Below the pieces are notes generated by a model. The model was not told the origin of the DNA. It saw nothing but the letters and a program-made list of their open reading frames with translations, and ran no database searches. Positions 1 to 12,640 of a stretch of 64,000 nucleotides of DNA are shown here, in pieces. Origin of the DNA: Datnioides undecimradiatus (lineage: Eukaryota > Chordata > Actinopteri > Lobotiformes > Datnioididae); contig WARS01000007.1 of assembly GCA_008933995.1 (NCBI GenBank), forward strand, positions 6,196,923 to 6,260,922. Reading direction: 5' to 3'. The position numbers and the translations under genes are program-made. Within the stretch, counting starts at the first letter, position 1, and each line of letters starts with the position of its first letter.

Positions 1-150
1 GTATCAAACAGGAATAATAAAGCAGGTTCTTAAGATTTTAATAAGAATAAAATGAAACAGTAACCACCGAGGGGCCAGCAGGGTTAATCCCTTCTATATT
101 ACTGAAAATAAAAAAAGGATAAAAACAGACAGGAGGGCAGAGCTGGAGCT

Positions 151-173
151 GGAGAGAGAGGGAGAGAGGGAGG

Positions 174-208
<35 letters not shown>

Positions 209-210
209 GG
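151..210. repeat. (GA)n microsatellite, interrupted
   Basis: About 60 bp of GA/GGA-rich sequence with a core of about 14 uninterrupted GA units and one GC interruption. It is the source of a serine/leucine-rich spurious frame on the minus strand. Confidence 0.95.
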
Positions 211-374
211 ACGGGAATGAAGCAGGAGAGGGGGCTGCGGAGATGAAATATAAGAATAGTGGTCGGCTAGTATCAAAAGTAGAGCCAGTTAAAAGGGATT
301 GAAATTAACTTGCGAGTTTAAAATAGAACAAGCAGGCTTATAATTTCCTGCTCTTCCTTCCATTTTATTCTCGA

Positions 375-413
375 ACACACACACACACACACGCACACAC
401 ACACACACACACA
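375..413. repeat. (CA)n microsatellite
   Basis: About 19 CA units with one CG interruption. Confidence 0.95.
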
Positions 414-3400
414 AAGATGACACTGTTTGACTGTGTTTAGACTTGATGAAAGCTCGGTTCATTCCCTATGCGTTGAAACACCCGTGTCGGTTCAGCAGCA
501 TATTTCCAATGTCAAAGCACGTGCGCCGGCAGCAGATGGCATGAAACAGTTGGCAAGAGTGAGCGAGCGTGAATATCTGTTTACTAATAACCCTTTAATT
601 ACTTCAGATGGGCAATGGGATCAAACATCCAGACCCACACAGGAATTAGCCTTAAATGAGACTGGACTGAAAATCTAGGCTAACCCCTTATGTTGCCATA
701 AAGACCTTTGCTGTGAGAATTGGCACTGTGAGAGAAACCCTTATAGACAGAAAGTAGACACACTTTGATTATTGCCTCTTGCATTTAGAGGGCTTTATTT
801 ATAATCAAACAACACATCAGCTGCTTTCATATAAAAGGGGGGCAGATGAGAAACATTCACATATAGCTGGAGTATATGATTATTTTCTGTGTTTTTATTT
901 GTTCTTTATTATGAATTTATCAAATGTCTGAGAATAGAGGGAAAACAGGGAGGTGGTGTTTCTACAGTTTTATTTTTCCAACAACAGGAACGATATAAGA
1001 AAGAAAAAAGCAGCTAATCCTCTGAGAAGCTAGATATCATTGGACTTTTTTGCTTAATACTGCATCTGCTATTTATTTTCTAGGCTGATCCATTAATCAT
1101 TGGGTCTATAGAATGTACTGACACTATGAATGATTTTTATCACACTTTCCTAAATCAAGGTGGCCTTAAAAGTTAGAAGGATTGGCTGTCTGATATGAAT
1201 TAGTATATTCATAATAATGTTTTCATTGCAGTGTAAACAGCTGTTACTACAAGCAGTTGTGTTTTGGTCACTTGTATGAGCTTTTATACTTACATAAAGC
1301 ATCACCTGAGTCCCTAGAGTCTACTTTGTTGCACCACCATGTTTCTATAGTAGCCCAGAATGGACAAACCACTGACTCCAGAGATAGCCTCTGGTGTTTT
1401 TCGTGGTTGTCCTACATGCCAGGAAGAGGAGGGGTGTTCAACTGGTCACTCCTAGATGCTGCTTGATCCAACACACTGCTCCTTTATGATTCTGAAGTTT
1501 GGTTCTGCACTGTTTGTTGGACAAAGATATTCAGGGTACTATCACAAACGACACAGTGAAACAGCAAATTCTGACAACTGAGAAACTTGGCACACCCAAG
1601 TTTTGGTATTTTTGCTTAAAAACACAAACACACACGTGCATACAAACAAATAACCAATTCCCAATTTTATTGCAGATTATTTTTCTTTTAATCAGCTCAT
1701 TGATGAATTATCAGATGATTTATAAATGATCACAGCCCAGTGCTGTATAATTCTGTTTGTCACAGATGCAAACAGAAATGACCCCTCTCTCTCGCTCAAC
1801 TAAAAATCTAACTGATATATGACAAATGCAGATTATTGTATTTTTCTCCTGCATATATGAGAAGTTGCTTACAGGAGGGAGGGAGCTGCATGATATCTGA
1901 TAAATTACCTCAAGTGATGTCACTTGAGTCAGCGTTGGTGGGAATGAAATCTACAAGTTGATAAATGATAAAAATAACAAACAATCTGAGGATGTTACAA
2001 GACCTCTGTAGCCCAGCTCCAGGCTATATCAGCCACTACTAGTACAAATGAATCGCTCTCTGTTTGAGATTATTATAGGTATAAATTCCATATTTTGAAA
2101 AGGAAGAAGAATGAGTGGGATGAAACAGACAATATCGCTCAATCCACTATTTGATACTATTTTCTAAACTGTCAGTGCACAATGTTATAAGACTGCAATG
2201 TAGTCTTTTAAAAACGCTAACACAAACAAATTGTGCAACTGAGTTTTTTCCATATAACAATCAGACATACAAAATTATAAAAAATATTTCTGGATTCCAT
2301 TTTTTGATTGTTGTTAATTTACTTGTTACAGCTCTTCGGCAGACAAACTGTTACGCTCACACGGTTTCTGAATTACACTTCAACAAATGAGCAAATTCAT
2401 AGTTTCTTTTTGCCAACATGTATGCAAACACCATAACACCTGCGATATTCAAAAATCAAGCAACTGATTTGTTAGATAGATATACAGGCTGTATATCAAA
2501 AAGCTATAAAACCCCCGTTGATAACCATTCTCTACAGACATCCCTTCACTGGAATTGCTCAAATTTAGCAGATTACATCATTAACAGTGTGCATTGCTTC
2601 CTCATAGTATGTGCTTCCTTGAACAAGGAGGCACTTTTAATATTTTGTACACTTAATGCATATGCCACTGCTCATATGCTGAGTACTCAAGTGTTATGAG
2701 GGTGCTCCCTGGGAGAAAATCCCTGCTGTGTGTAAATGTCATGAAAAATTCCTTCATATGCCAGAATAACGTTAACCTTCTCCATTTTGTTCCACTGAAC
2801 CCACCTCTTGGGCAAATGTGTTACAAAGACGTGCACGTCAGCCGGTGCCTCGTTCTCCCTTTTACGCCTTTCATTACGTGAACAGCGAGTGAATGCAGCT
2901 TGCCGGCTGCCCTTTTATGGCGGGAATGCATTGAGAAAGCATACATTTTAATGACGGGACCTTTACTTTTGAATAACAGTGAGGAGGGAAGAAAATAAAT
3001 TGCTGTTCAAAAGGAGATAATACTCTTGGCATTGTGGGATTGCCAGGGATTGGGCAGCTGTGTGGCGACGACCCCTACGCTGAGACCAACCTGTATAAAT
3101 TAAGATATAAATAGCCTCATCTAGAGCAGTATTACCAGGGGTGTGCTTGAGTGCTGGAACACATACTTAATATGCATGTAGGTGTGCGTTTGTGTCTGTG
3201 CACCCTCATGAGAGAAGCAGAGAGAAAAAGAGCATGCATATGTCCATAGTACAATCTGGTTGCATGACAATGTGTGTGTGTGTGTGGGGCACGTGTGCTC
3301 ACACATACTTGTGACAGAGTGCTGGGGAAACCTAAATCCCACTCAAGTGTAAGGCAAACAGTGGTGGCAGTGTGTGGTTATTGTATTTTCTTTGCTTGGA

Positions 3401-4131
3401 TCCCAGTAAACACCCCCAGGCCTGCGCTGCCTGCCTGTCACCGCGGCCATCCTGCCATCAGCGGCCAGGCTTCATGCTGTAGCCAGAGTCCTGGCGCAGG
3501 CCCCACAAGGAAATTAAAAGGGGATTAACGCTGGCTGACACTTTGTGGCCGATTACTCATTTATTTCTTTTTTTTTTTTTTGGTGTGAGGGTAGCAGGGT
3601 GGGGTGGCATCTTGTCTTGGCTGTGAAGAACTGGGTGGGGCCGGGGGCCGAACGTGCTGAAGTGGGATCATCTATAAATGCATCCCAGAGTGATGTCAGC
3701 AGCCATGCAAGCATGCTGGGGCTGAGTCTTGCTAGAAATGTTTTTGTACTCTTCCCAATACAACAGTTTAAAAAGTTTTCAAAAACTTTTACAGTAAGTC
3801 AACAGAGGAAGTTCTGAAATGTTGAATGTTCTATAAGCACGAGCAGCCTCAAAAGAACTTAGCCTGAATAAAACTGGCAAAATATGCAAAATGGTCAGGT
3901 TGCAAGAATACTGCCCTGTGCTCTAGCAGTGAGGGTAGAATAACTCAGATCCTTTAAGTCCCTCAAGTAAAAGCAACCATTTGAAAATACTGTTGTAAGT
4001 ACAAAACAGTTGCTGTGTACAAAACATAAGAGCCCACAAAGAGCCTGACCAATATGGGAATTCCGAAGAGAAATTACAGGAGAGGAAAAACAGTGATCTG
4101 CTGTCAGCTATAGAAAGAAAATTTCGAAGAT

Positions 4132-4186
4132 TTTGCACTGATGTGACTTTGCACTGATGTGACTTTGCACTGATGTGACTTTGCAC
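4132..4186. repeat. 16-bp tandem repeat, about 3.4 copies
   Basis: The unit TTTGCACTGATGTGAC is repeated three times without mismatch (4,132-4,179), followed by a partial TTTGCAC. The surrounding sequence is unique. Confidence 0.95.
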
Positions 4187-4379
4187 ATATACTTCATTAA
4201 AGAAAAAAACAGCTAATACTGAGTACAGAAACATTCAAAGATGCTGTCCTAAAATGTTGACTTTTTTAAACTGCACATTTTTTCTGTCCTCCCTGACAAC
4301 AGTATGGTTTTATTAACATATCTCATCTTAACTCAATATTAAGTAAAAGTTGCCTCCCCCATCTGTCCTTTGACAATCT

Positions 4380-4660
4380 TACATCAGCGAGTTTACCATT
4401 TCAGATGTACGAAATTTGGTTTTGCCCTTTATTTGACCTATCTGGTGCATGATCCTGGCATTAAGTATGCTTAGCAGCAAGTCCCCTTTGATTCTGATGC
4501 GCGTCAGGCAGCACAGGTTTACTGCCTCTTTGTGTTAGAACTCAATATCATCGCTGCAGGGAAAACAAACTGTACAGATGCCAGTGTTTGGTCTGCTAAT
4601 TAGCAGTTTGTATTAGTAATTAATAGGCATTACCAGTCAACCGGGCTCCTGCTCGGCAGC
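4380..4660. promoter_or_regulatory. Candidate conserved non-coding element with TAATTA palindrome
   Basis: Compact, balanced-composition sequence in an AT-rich setting. It holds the perfect 14-bp palindrome CTGCTAATTAGCAG at 4,593-4,606 and a second homeodomain core (GTAATTAAT) about 10 bp later. This is typical of developmental enhancers, but conservation was not tested. Confidence 0.3.
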
Positions 4661-5360
4661 CTCCAACAGCCTGTGAAGGAGATCCAGGCAGCACGCTCCC
4701 CCCGCAGTGCCGCAGCACTGTGGCCCAAGGAGAAATTTCAGCATCGTAGTAATTTTTAAGTCAGGACAAAGGAGAGATCTGTGTCTGTGCTTAAAGCCGA
4801 TAAAGCCTGGAAGCAGAGGCTGGGTATCGAACTTAGGCACTTTTTGAGGACTGGTGTCTGGAGCACCAGCTATTGGAAGCTAAGAGATTGTAGTTAATAA
4901 GAAATTAATAGCTAATTTTTGGTAAATTTTAGAATCTTATCTAGCCAAAGTTTTGTGTAAATGTTATTTCATAGAAAAAGGTACTTTTATGATTCAAACT
5001 AAGGTTTTGAAAGAAAGTGTTTACCATGTCAGTACTAAAACAGGAGTACTCTACTGCAAAGTAGTATTAAAACATTTTAAATGATAGCTGGTCCGACTGG
5101 AAACACAAAACAAAGACGGAAACTCGACACACTGTTAAGTCCATACTTCCACTTTTCTCTCTGGGAACGAAAATGCATTTCTACGGCGAAAAACAACCTG
5201 ACAAGCTTTAAAATCCGTACAGTAACATGTCCGCCACTTATTTGGGTAGATGATGAGCTGAGGCGTGGTGGGCATGAGGTGAGGCGAGGTGTGGTGGAGT
5301 GGCAGAGTTATCAATTATCCAGAGCGCAGTGGCACTCTGGCTTCCTCCAGATCTGGTGTT
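4661..5360. other. Intergenic, no gene seen
   Basis: Mixed composition with AT-rich middle. No repeat family or coding exon was recognised. Confidence 0.5.
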
Positions 5361-5379
5361 AAATTAAGTTGTCAGCGCT

Positions 5380-5610
5380 GTCTCTCCGATTTCCCCCATC
5401 ACACAAGCAGACGGTGATCACGCGTGACGGCCGCTCGCCGGAGCTCCTCGCCGGCTGCCGCCCCGCATCTCGCCTGCAATTCATCAGCTTCCGAGCACAC
5501 TGGCCCAGCCTCAGTCCACGCCAGCGCACGCCGCGTTGCACCGAAGCCAGCCAGCCCGCCAAGCGCAGTGGCAGAGGAAAAAGGATCGGATCACCTTCCA
5601 AAAACCCGCC
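5380..5610. promoter_or_regulatory. CpG-rich block
   Basis: More than twenty CpG dinucleotides lie in about 180 bp, far above the surroundings. Both strands stay open here, which is expected of CpG-rich DNA and not evidence of coding. It could be an unmethylated regulatory island or a distal promoter. No splice donor or start codon pattern convinced me of a gene. Confidence 0.35.
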
Positions 5611-6329
5611 GTAGAGGACAGGGTGCAGTGGACTTTTGCCCCCATGTCTGGGGCAGGAGTGGACTTGGTGCGTGTTTGAACTTGAGGGGCGTTTGTGTGG
5701 GTGTGTTTATTCTGTTTGTGTGAAAAGAGAAGAAAACAGAGAAAGGAATGTGGATGGGGAAAGTGTTGAAAACAGCAGAAGGGCATCATCTTGGGAAGTG
5801 CATAGGGCACAATAAAGCCCCTGGCCCTGCTGTCCTGTTGGGGCAAGGCCTCAGGTGAGGGCAGAGAATATGGGACACGAAGCAGGGAGGCTTGGCACAT
5901 GGGTACTAGCCACCAGCTCCCTCCCAGCACACTACTGAGCTGAAGGGCACCGGAACATTCAGTCACAAAAGGGAAAGAGAGGCAGTGAGGGGAGGAGACA
6001 GAAAAAGGACAACCAGGTGACAGAAATAATGGATAACTGTAAAGCAGCGGGGTGCTAAGCTCTCAGTGCTTAAGTATTTATTTGTGATGAATAGTAATGA
6101 CGGCACACTTACAAAGCACTTGTTTAATATGGAGAGGGCTCGAGAGGGGCGAGGATCGTTCTCGCACTCCTTTAACAGGGCCGGCGTGCTCAGAGGCGAC
6201 CGAGGGGAGATGCCAAACCCTGCCCAGCCCTCCACCTCCCATCTGCATTCAAAAACACTTGCCGTCCCTTAACACTGTCCCTGCCTCAGTGCTGAATAAA
6301 ACATTAAACACCATTCTGAGATATTAACC

Positions 6330-6780
6330 TACTTATTGAAAAAAAAGTCCGTGATTTATGTCGATTTGGTTGGCTTTCAATGCTGCCCAGCTGTCACCGC
6401 CGAGCCTGTAACCTAAATTATCCAGCGATGCTCTTTCACTCCAGTTAAGGGAATAAGCACTCCTTTAAACACTTCAAAAGGCCTGACTGTGCTAACTCGG
6501 AGTTGTTGTTTTATTTTTTCTGCACTTCTTAAGTTCAGTAATTATTCAATCTGGGTGATAATGAGCGCACAGTTGACCTTGCGGATAAATAATATTTCCT
6601 TTTATGTTTATGCTTCATGTTTTCCAGGCTAATTTAAGAAAACCATGCTTAATCTTTCACCAAAGGCAGCAAAACACCGGGCTCTCGGATCCTCTGCGGC
6701 GCAGTGGGAGGACCCCTCCGGTTAATAAGCAGTATCCAGGCCCCAGTGTATAACTGGCAACGGGTTCGCTAGCCATGGAT
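6330..6780. promoter_or_regulatory. Candidate conserved non-coding element
   Basis: Low-repeat, motif-dense text with ATTA/TAAT words, for example GTAATTATTCAAT near 6,538 and GATAATGAG near 6,556. It mixes AT-rich and GC-rich clusters in the style of conserved regulatory DNA. No frame resembles a protein. Confidence 0.25.
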
Positions 6781-7439
6781 CAAACAGTCATAACCTCCTG
6801 TTCCAAAGGTAAGCTGCAATCAGATCTGTGGGGGATCTTTAACCAGGGAGGAGAGAGTGTTTGTGTGGAAAAGAGGCAGAACAGACGGGGGAAGTAAGCA
6901 TGAAAAAGAATGAGAGGGTGGGAGGAATGTGTATTTATGTGAGTGTGTGTGTGGTTCACAGGGAGGATGGCAGCCCGCTCATCAGTGACGTGCCTGAACG
7001 GAACCCAGAGGGGGGCCCGGACTGAGCCCCTGCGCTTAATTGGGCACTCAAATGTTACCAGGTCCCTTCCCAAACGACTTGGAGGTGACACATGGCCAAG
7101 TGAGGGAGTGGAGAGGAGCTTGTGGAGAGAGGAAATGGAGCAGAGGGTTTAGCACCTCCTGCGGCCAAGTTTTTTCTCTCCCTCTGGGTTTTTCGGTCGG
7201 GACGGCGGGCAGCGTGAGTGATAGTGCATTTGGCCTCTCGCTGTGCCAACGATGACAGAGCAAAATTAACCCCTCGGTGGTGGGGACAGATGGAAATGAG
7301 GTTAGTTTCACTTTCAGTTTTGCTTTCGTTGTAGAGTGAACGCGTTCATCTGTTGCAGAGGCATGGGTTAGAAGAAGGGAGAAAAAAATTCCATACTAAA
7401 AAACAAATCTGTACCTTGAGAATGGGTGTAAAGCAGAAT

Positions 7440-8440
7440 TTAATGCCTACACTCGATTATTTGATCACACGGAAAAGCAAGAAATAAACTGCAGTTTCTG
7501 TTTAAGAGACAAGGACTTCAAACGTGCACTAGAGCAAGATGGGAGCAAATTCATAATTTTTTCCAGTTCATCAAAGCCTCCACCGGCTAATCCCTTTCTT
7601 ATATAAATAGCTCTTTTGGTGGAGAGGGTAGCTGCCGCATAGAGCTCTAACCCTTCTGTCCCTGAAGCTACAGCCAGGATAAGCTGTGTGTTGGATTGGC
7701 ACATCGGGCTGCCTGGGGCCTGCTGCTGCGCTGGCCGCCAGTACAGATGGAGGGCAGGGCTGGGCAATGCCAGCTTGTCAGTCGGATTAAAACGACTCAT
7801 TTATTCACTGAAGTATCGTGCAAAGCGACCGGGCCAAAGCGGGGTGAGGCGAAAGGGGGAGAGGAGGGTCGAACAGCGGCGAGATGGGGGCAGCTTGGAT
7901 ATGAGAGAGGGTCCTCTGCTCTCTGGCCCTCAGCCCTCCCTCCCTCTTCTTCCCGCTCTCCTGCCTTTTTGCCTGTTACTTATCTTTCTAGGGCTGCCAG
8001 AAGCCATTACCGCAGTGTACGGAAGGCGGCCGGCAGGGTGGCATCTCCTAGTGCCCGGGTGACAGATTGCCGCTCGGCATTGGCGGCGGAGGAGGTGAGG
8101 GGTGGAAAGTGATTGGCTCCGATGGTCAGGAAGTGGGCACCGAAGGCTGGAGAAGGAGGTGGAGGAGGGCAGAGAGTCAGGGAGAGGATGACAAGACCCG
8201 GCTGCGTGACCTTTGGTATCGCGCGAGTTACTTAAAGGGGCACAGGCCCTGCTTTTAAGAGCATGCTTGGCAGTGGTGGCCGCCGTGGTGGTTGCAGGCC
8301 GAACACGGATGCCAGGGCAAGAAGAGGTGGCCCCGATGCTGACTTCTCTGGTTGTGCCCTGGACCCTGCTGGCCCTGCAAAACCTCAGTGAGGATAAGTA
8401 GAGGACAACTGGCAACGTCTGCAGATTCATCCAAGATAGC
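7440..8440. other. GC-richer non-coding block
   Basis: Several overlapping long open frames exist on both strands (for example 7,930-8,430 minus), but their translations are low-complexity and match no family I know. Possible regulatory sequence; no coding support. Confidence 0.35.
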
Positions 8441-8739
8441 TCACTGTGGACGCACTCACCTCTGCAACGTCAGAGCCGCTGCCAGCATCAATCTTAGCCC
8501 TCAAAGTCATGAAATGTTTTGATGTCAGACTTTGACCCAAAAGAGAGACGAAATCTCAGACCAGAAAAGAGTTCTCAATATTTTACAGGGGCCAAGTAGT
8601 AGACGTCTAAGCCGGCAGTTTCATTTTAAAAGTAAAAACTTTGAAGACACAGATCCGCAATTTTAAAAAATTACGTTTGAAGCGAAGAGCATCTTTCCTT
8701 CTCAAAATGGCACATAGTCAGGTCACTGACAGGCCAGAG

Positions 8740-9380
8740 CTGTGTGTGTGTCTGCTTGTGTGTCAAGGGGGGTGAGGCTTGGAAGGGTTTTATCGGGTCT
8801 AATTACTCCCGATAGCTGTAATTTACAGGTTGACAGCAGGGAGAAATCGGCAAGATTCACACTTCTGCGGGTCAGCATCTGTCGCCATTACTGCGCGGCA
8901 CACGCTGCCGGCCAGTCGGCGAGCAGGAGGAAACAGTAAACAACAAACGGCGTGTGACAGATTAGCAGTGCGGGCTAAAGGACCTTCCACTGACACATCA
9001 TTTCTCTCGCTCCGCGAGTTTGTTTCGCGGCAGCTGTCACCAATAAAATGGAAAAGCGGGAGATGGGGAGGGGAGGTGGCGGCAGCGGAGGTGGCTTTTG
9101 TTCCAGATCCAGAGTGGTGGGTGGTGGAAGGAGAAGAAGGAGGAGGACGACGAAGACAGGGTGAAGGAGGAGAGAGGTGGAAGAAATGGAGTTGGGAGGG
9201 AGGGTTAGCAAGAGTGACCTGTTTTAAAAGTCTGGCCTCACTTTTTAATGGAGTATTAGGAGGAAAACCAGGGCAGGGCAACGTCAAACTGTATTTTTCC
9301 GCTGACTGTAATTACCCCTGCTATCCCTCCCTTTTTAGGTCTGCAGTACAAATTGCCAGTGTCACCCTGAAGTGGTAATT
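8740..9380. promoter_or_regulatory. Candidate regulatory block with GGA/GGT-rich stretch
   Basis: Contains TCTAATTACTCCCG near 8,800, clustered CpG at 8,880-9,030, and a purine-rich GGA/GGT stretch at about 9,055-9,200. A 182-codon + frame crosses it, but its middle is only low-complexity Gly/Glu/Trp-rich text from the purine tract. Confidence 0.25.
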
Positions 9381-12300
9381 TTAGTTCCGTTTGCATCAGC
9401 CTGTGTGGTACAGTCAGCAAGGAGCACACAGTTATTCTAGAGGGTAAGCATTATCTCAGTACATACAGTATGTGAACACATTTGTTAACACTGCAGCAGT
9501 GCAGACCGCTCCAACACACTTTCCTCTCTCCTCCCATCCCATGTGGCTCTCCTTCTCCTGGACCCACGCAGCTCAGAGAGGAGCCAGGTCGGTCCAGTGC
9601 CAGAGAGGGCTGGTGGGCTACACTGTTCTCCCCCTGTCCACCTCATTGCCTACACACAGCCTATCTGGCCAGCTCCTTTTACACGGGGCTAACACCACGT
9701 ACATCCTGGCAAACCCATTTTTCCTTGACCTCTAAATAGAGGACATTCTCCAAGTTGTTGGCTCATTAGCCTGGACTGTTGTCGACCAGCTCCACAGAAA
9801 TATAAGTGAGGCCCACAGAGTAGTTACAGCAAAGGAGGAGGACAACTGACAAAAAACTATAGTTTTACTAAATTAAGATCAGTTTTAGTTTGCGCTTGAT
9901 GCCCTCTGGCGACAATTTCTGTCTACCTTTCATTATTATTACATTAATAAGACACTCAGACTATTAACTTTCTTGAAACCATCACAGAAAAAATAATCAT
10001 GAGGTCTTTCATTCAGTATGCTTGCTGCTGTTTCCATTTACATCAGTCTATAATGGCAAACTGACAGAAAACTATTTGTTGGTGCATTTTACATTTGCAG
10101 TACTTTCCCAGTTTTCATTTTCCCACAGTGTGCTGTTGAACACTGTGTTTTTTTGGTGTGTTGACATACACCCAACAAGAGAGATTTTAGAGCAGTTCCT
10201 GTTCTCAACTGCTACACCATGCAACCACAATGTACTGTATAACTCAAATCTCTGCCAGCTGTTTTGCATACTGTAGCAAAACAGAAAACAAATGCTGCCT
10301 GGAAGGGAAAAAATCAACTGAAAACGCTGGTAAAGGGTAAATTGGTAAAGGGTATCGCTGAATTCATTATTTAAAATTTGTAGTAAAATTTATTAACGTG
10401 TCCAATTTTGTGGCATCTAGCGGTAAGTTTGCAGCCTGTGATCACCTGAATACATCTCCAGTTGCATTCCCCTTCTAAGCATGTAGGAAAACCTCCTATG
10501 GCCGTGAAGAGCTCTGTGTAGAGCCAGCATTGGGTTTGTCTGTTATGGGCTAATATAGAAACATGGCTCCTCAGAGACAGGTCACTCCCTCAGTGGCTAT
10601 AAAGGACTTATCAAAAGGTAACAAAAAACGCAATTCTTTGTTTCAGGTGCTTATTTGCTTATTCAATGGAAACTTTGAATGTTATACTCCATTTCTACAA
10701 AAACACACACTCAAATCCTACACACCCGGCCAACAGTGGGGTAAAATATCCAAAAACAATGGTATCCTTTCAAAGGCAGATGGAAGCCACTGGTCCAGGT
10801 GTGTATCAATCTCCATCAGTGAACTCATCTATAACGCTTCATGGTCGTGAGGTGATCACATAGGTCTGGCCCTGTCCTGTTTAATTTCTAACGGGAGACT
10901 GCATGGTGACTCCGCGTGCCAACCCCCAGAGCCCCCAGTTCTTCTCACAAGTGCCATATGGGCGGCCCAACCCCATTCCATTAGCGGGGCCTGAGCAGCG
11001 GCGAGAACAGGCCTGGACCTCAGCCCTCCTGGCCTTCCCCTGGCACTGCCACAGGGCATGTCCTGCCCACTGCCAGCTGCCCGCACTAGGTCAGAGGACG
11101 CAACAGCCGCTGCCTACCTGAGTCTGGCAGCGACCAGCCGCTGGTTACAGTGAGGCATGATGCATTAATGTGGAGGAAAACCCATCTTAAAACTAGTTCC
11201 AAAAGACACAACTGACACAAGTGCATAACAGAGCCATCTCACACATCAGCTTTGTGTGGTTACTGATCATGGTTTTGGTTTGACAAACATAACCACTTCT
11301 AGCTTCACAGAACAACCGGTAATCACAAATAACAGCCACGATATTCGACTGTTACACCCACATACATCCTTGTGTCCACTGTTAGCTCCCAGATAGCAGT
11401 TTTTAAACAATGACAAATACTTTTATGTTTAAAAACTATGTTAAACACAATCACATTAATAACTAGGATGTGTATAAATAACGATAAAATTCCCAAAGTA
11501 ACATCAGATTCTGTATAATGACTAAAAAACCTGAACTGAACTGATTTTTCCAGAATGTCACTGCACCTCTGCACCCACAAATATAGAAATTCTCCTTGTG
11601 TGGTCATTTTGTTTTGCTCGCTTAATAATATACAGAGCAGACCATGTCCAAATAACCATATCATTTCATCTAAAGGCTCTTCTAAGGCAGACTTGAAATG
11701 TCCAAATTACAAAACTTTTCAGAGAAAGTCCTGAGGCAGGCAAAATGAAACGAGTGATATTAAAAAGCTCCACCTGTGCTATAACAACAGTCATTGGAGA
11801 GATTTTAATTCCACTCTGACCTGTGTGACATTTTAAACAGTGGTAAGTCAAACACATTTCAGCAGCCTATTTGACAGATCAATCATTTTTACTCACCTAC
11901 AGGGTTGTGCTATTTGACGGTCCACTGGCCGCTGACAGCTGAATATGTCATCATTCATTGCTGAAGCCTTTTTTGATTTTAAAATATCGGGCAAAAAAGT
12001 ATTTGTTATGCTGTTACACTACAACTTATTGTCATTAACTCATGATAAAATACTCAAAATATGTATTTACATTGCAACACATACATTATTTTACACGTCT
12101 TCAAAGTTTTCTTAGGGTTTTAAATATAAAAGAATCGGCATCGGTCTTATTTATATATGTTAGAACCAGTGATGATATTATTGACCACAAATAGGATGAA
12201 GCAACACATGAAAACTATTTGAACTTGACCCCCAGTCTGCTCTTACATATGATTACCAGGCTCCTGGCTTTCACCTCATGTATGTGTGCGTTAGGTCAAA

Positions 12301-12440
12301 ATGTCACGCGCATAGGCATGTAATGTGTGTGAGGGCACCTTCCCTAAAGACACGCAGAGAAAAGCAGGAGGAGAGCAAGCGGAGGCAGAGACATGCAGCA
12401 CATCACACGGGAATGTCAGTATGTGCCTCAGCAGCCTGTA
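9381..12440. other. Intergenic, no confident gene
   Basis: AT-rich sequence with one GC-rich island at 10,880-11,110. On the minus strand, 11,960-11,897 looks like a small exon: acceptor GGCTTCAG, an open frame starting with ATG at 11,958, and donor AG|GTGAGT. I could not link it to any gene. Confidence 0.4.
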
Positions 12441-12449
12441 CCTGCCACA

Positions 12450-12640
12450 GGACCTGGGGCCTTTTTTAATTAATCATCACACAAGATGAATAATTCAGCC
12501 ATTATCACTGGGAATAAATAGAAAGGCTGGTTTTCCTCCTGAATTCCACCCAATCAAATTCCATGTTTCCTTTAATAACCTACACATTAGGGCCTGGCCT
12601 CAGGTAAACATACCTCCTAGCTAACAGATATTGACGGGAG
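12450..12640. promoter_or_regulatory. Candidate conserved non-coding element
   Basis: Has TTAATTAATCATC at about 12,466-12,477, followed by further ATAATTC and ATTATC words in a compact block. This is homeodomain-site-like; conservation was not tested. Confidence 0.25.

Larger units (their letters stand above)
1..4131. other. Intergenic, AT-rich, no gene seen
   Basis: Both strands lack any recognisable coding exon, and the short open frames have no family signature. Apart from the GA and CA microsatellites near the left edge, it holds a short (TG)n at about 3,271-3,286 and a T-run at about 3,565-3,581. I see nothing else that I can name. Confidence 0.6.

Noticed and set aside
7930-8430. 166-codon minus-strand open frame
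   Set aside because: Several other frames are open in the same GC-rich stretch; no domain recognised.
8830-9378. 182-codon plus-strand open frame
   Set aside because: Its middle is Gly/Glu/Trp low complexity from a GGA/GGT tract; no start context or splice structure supports it.
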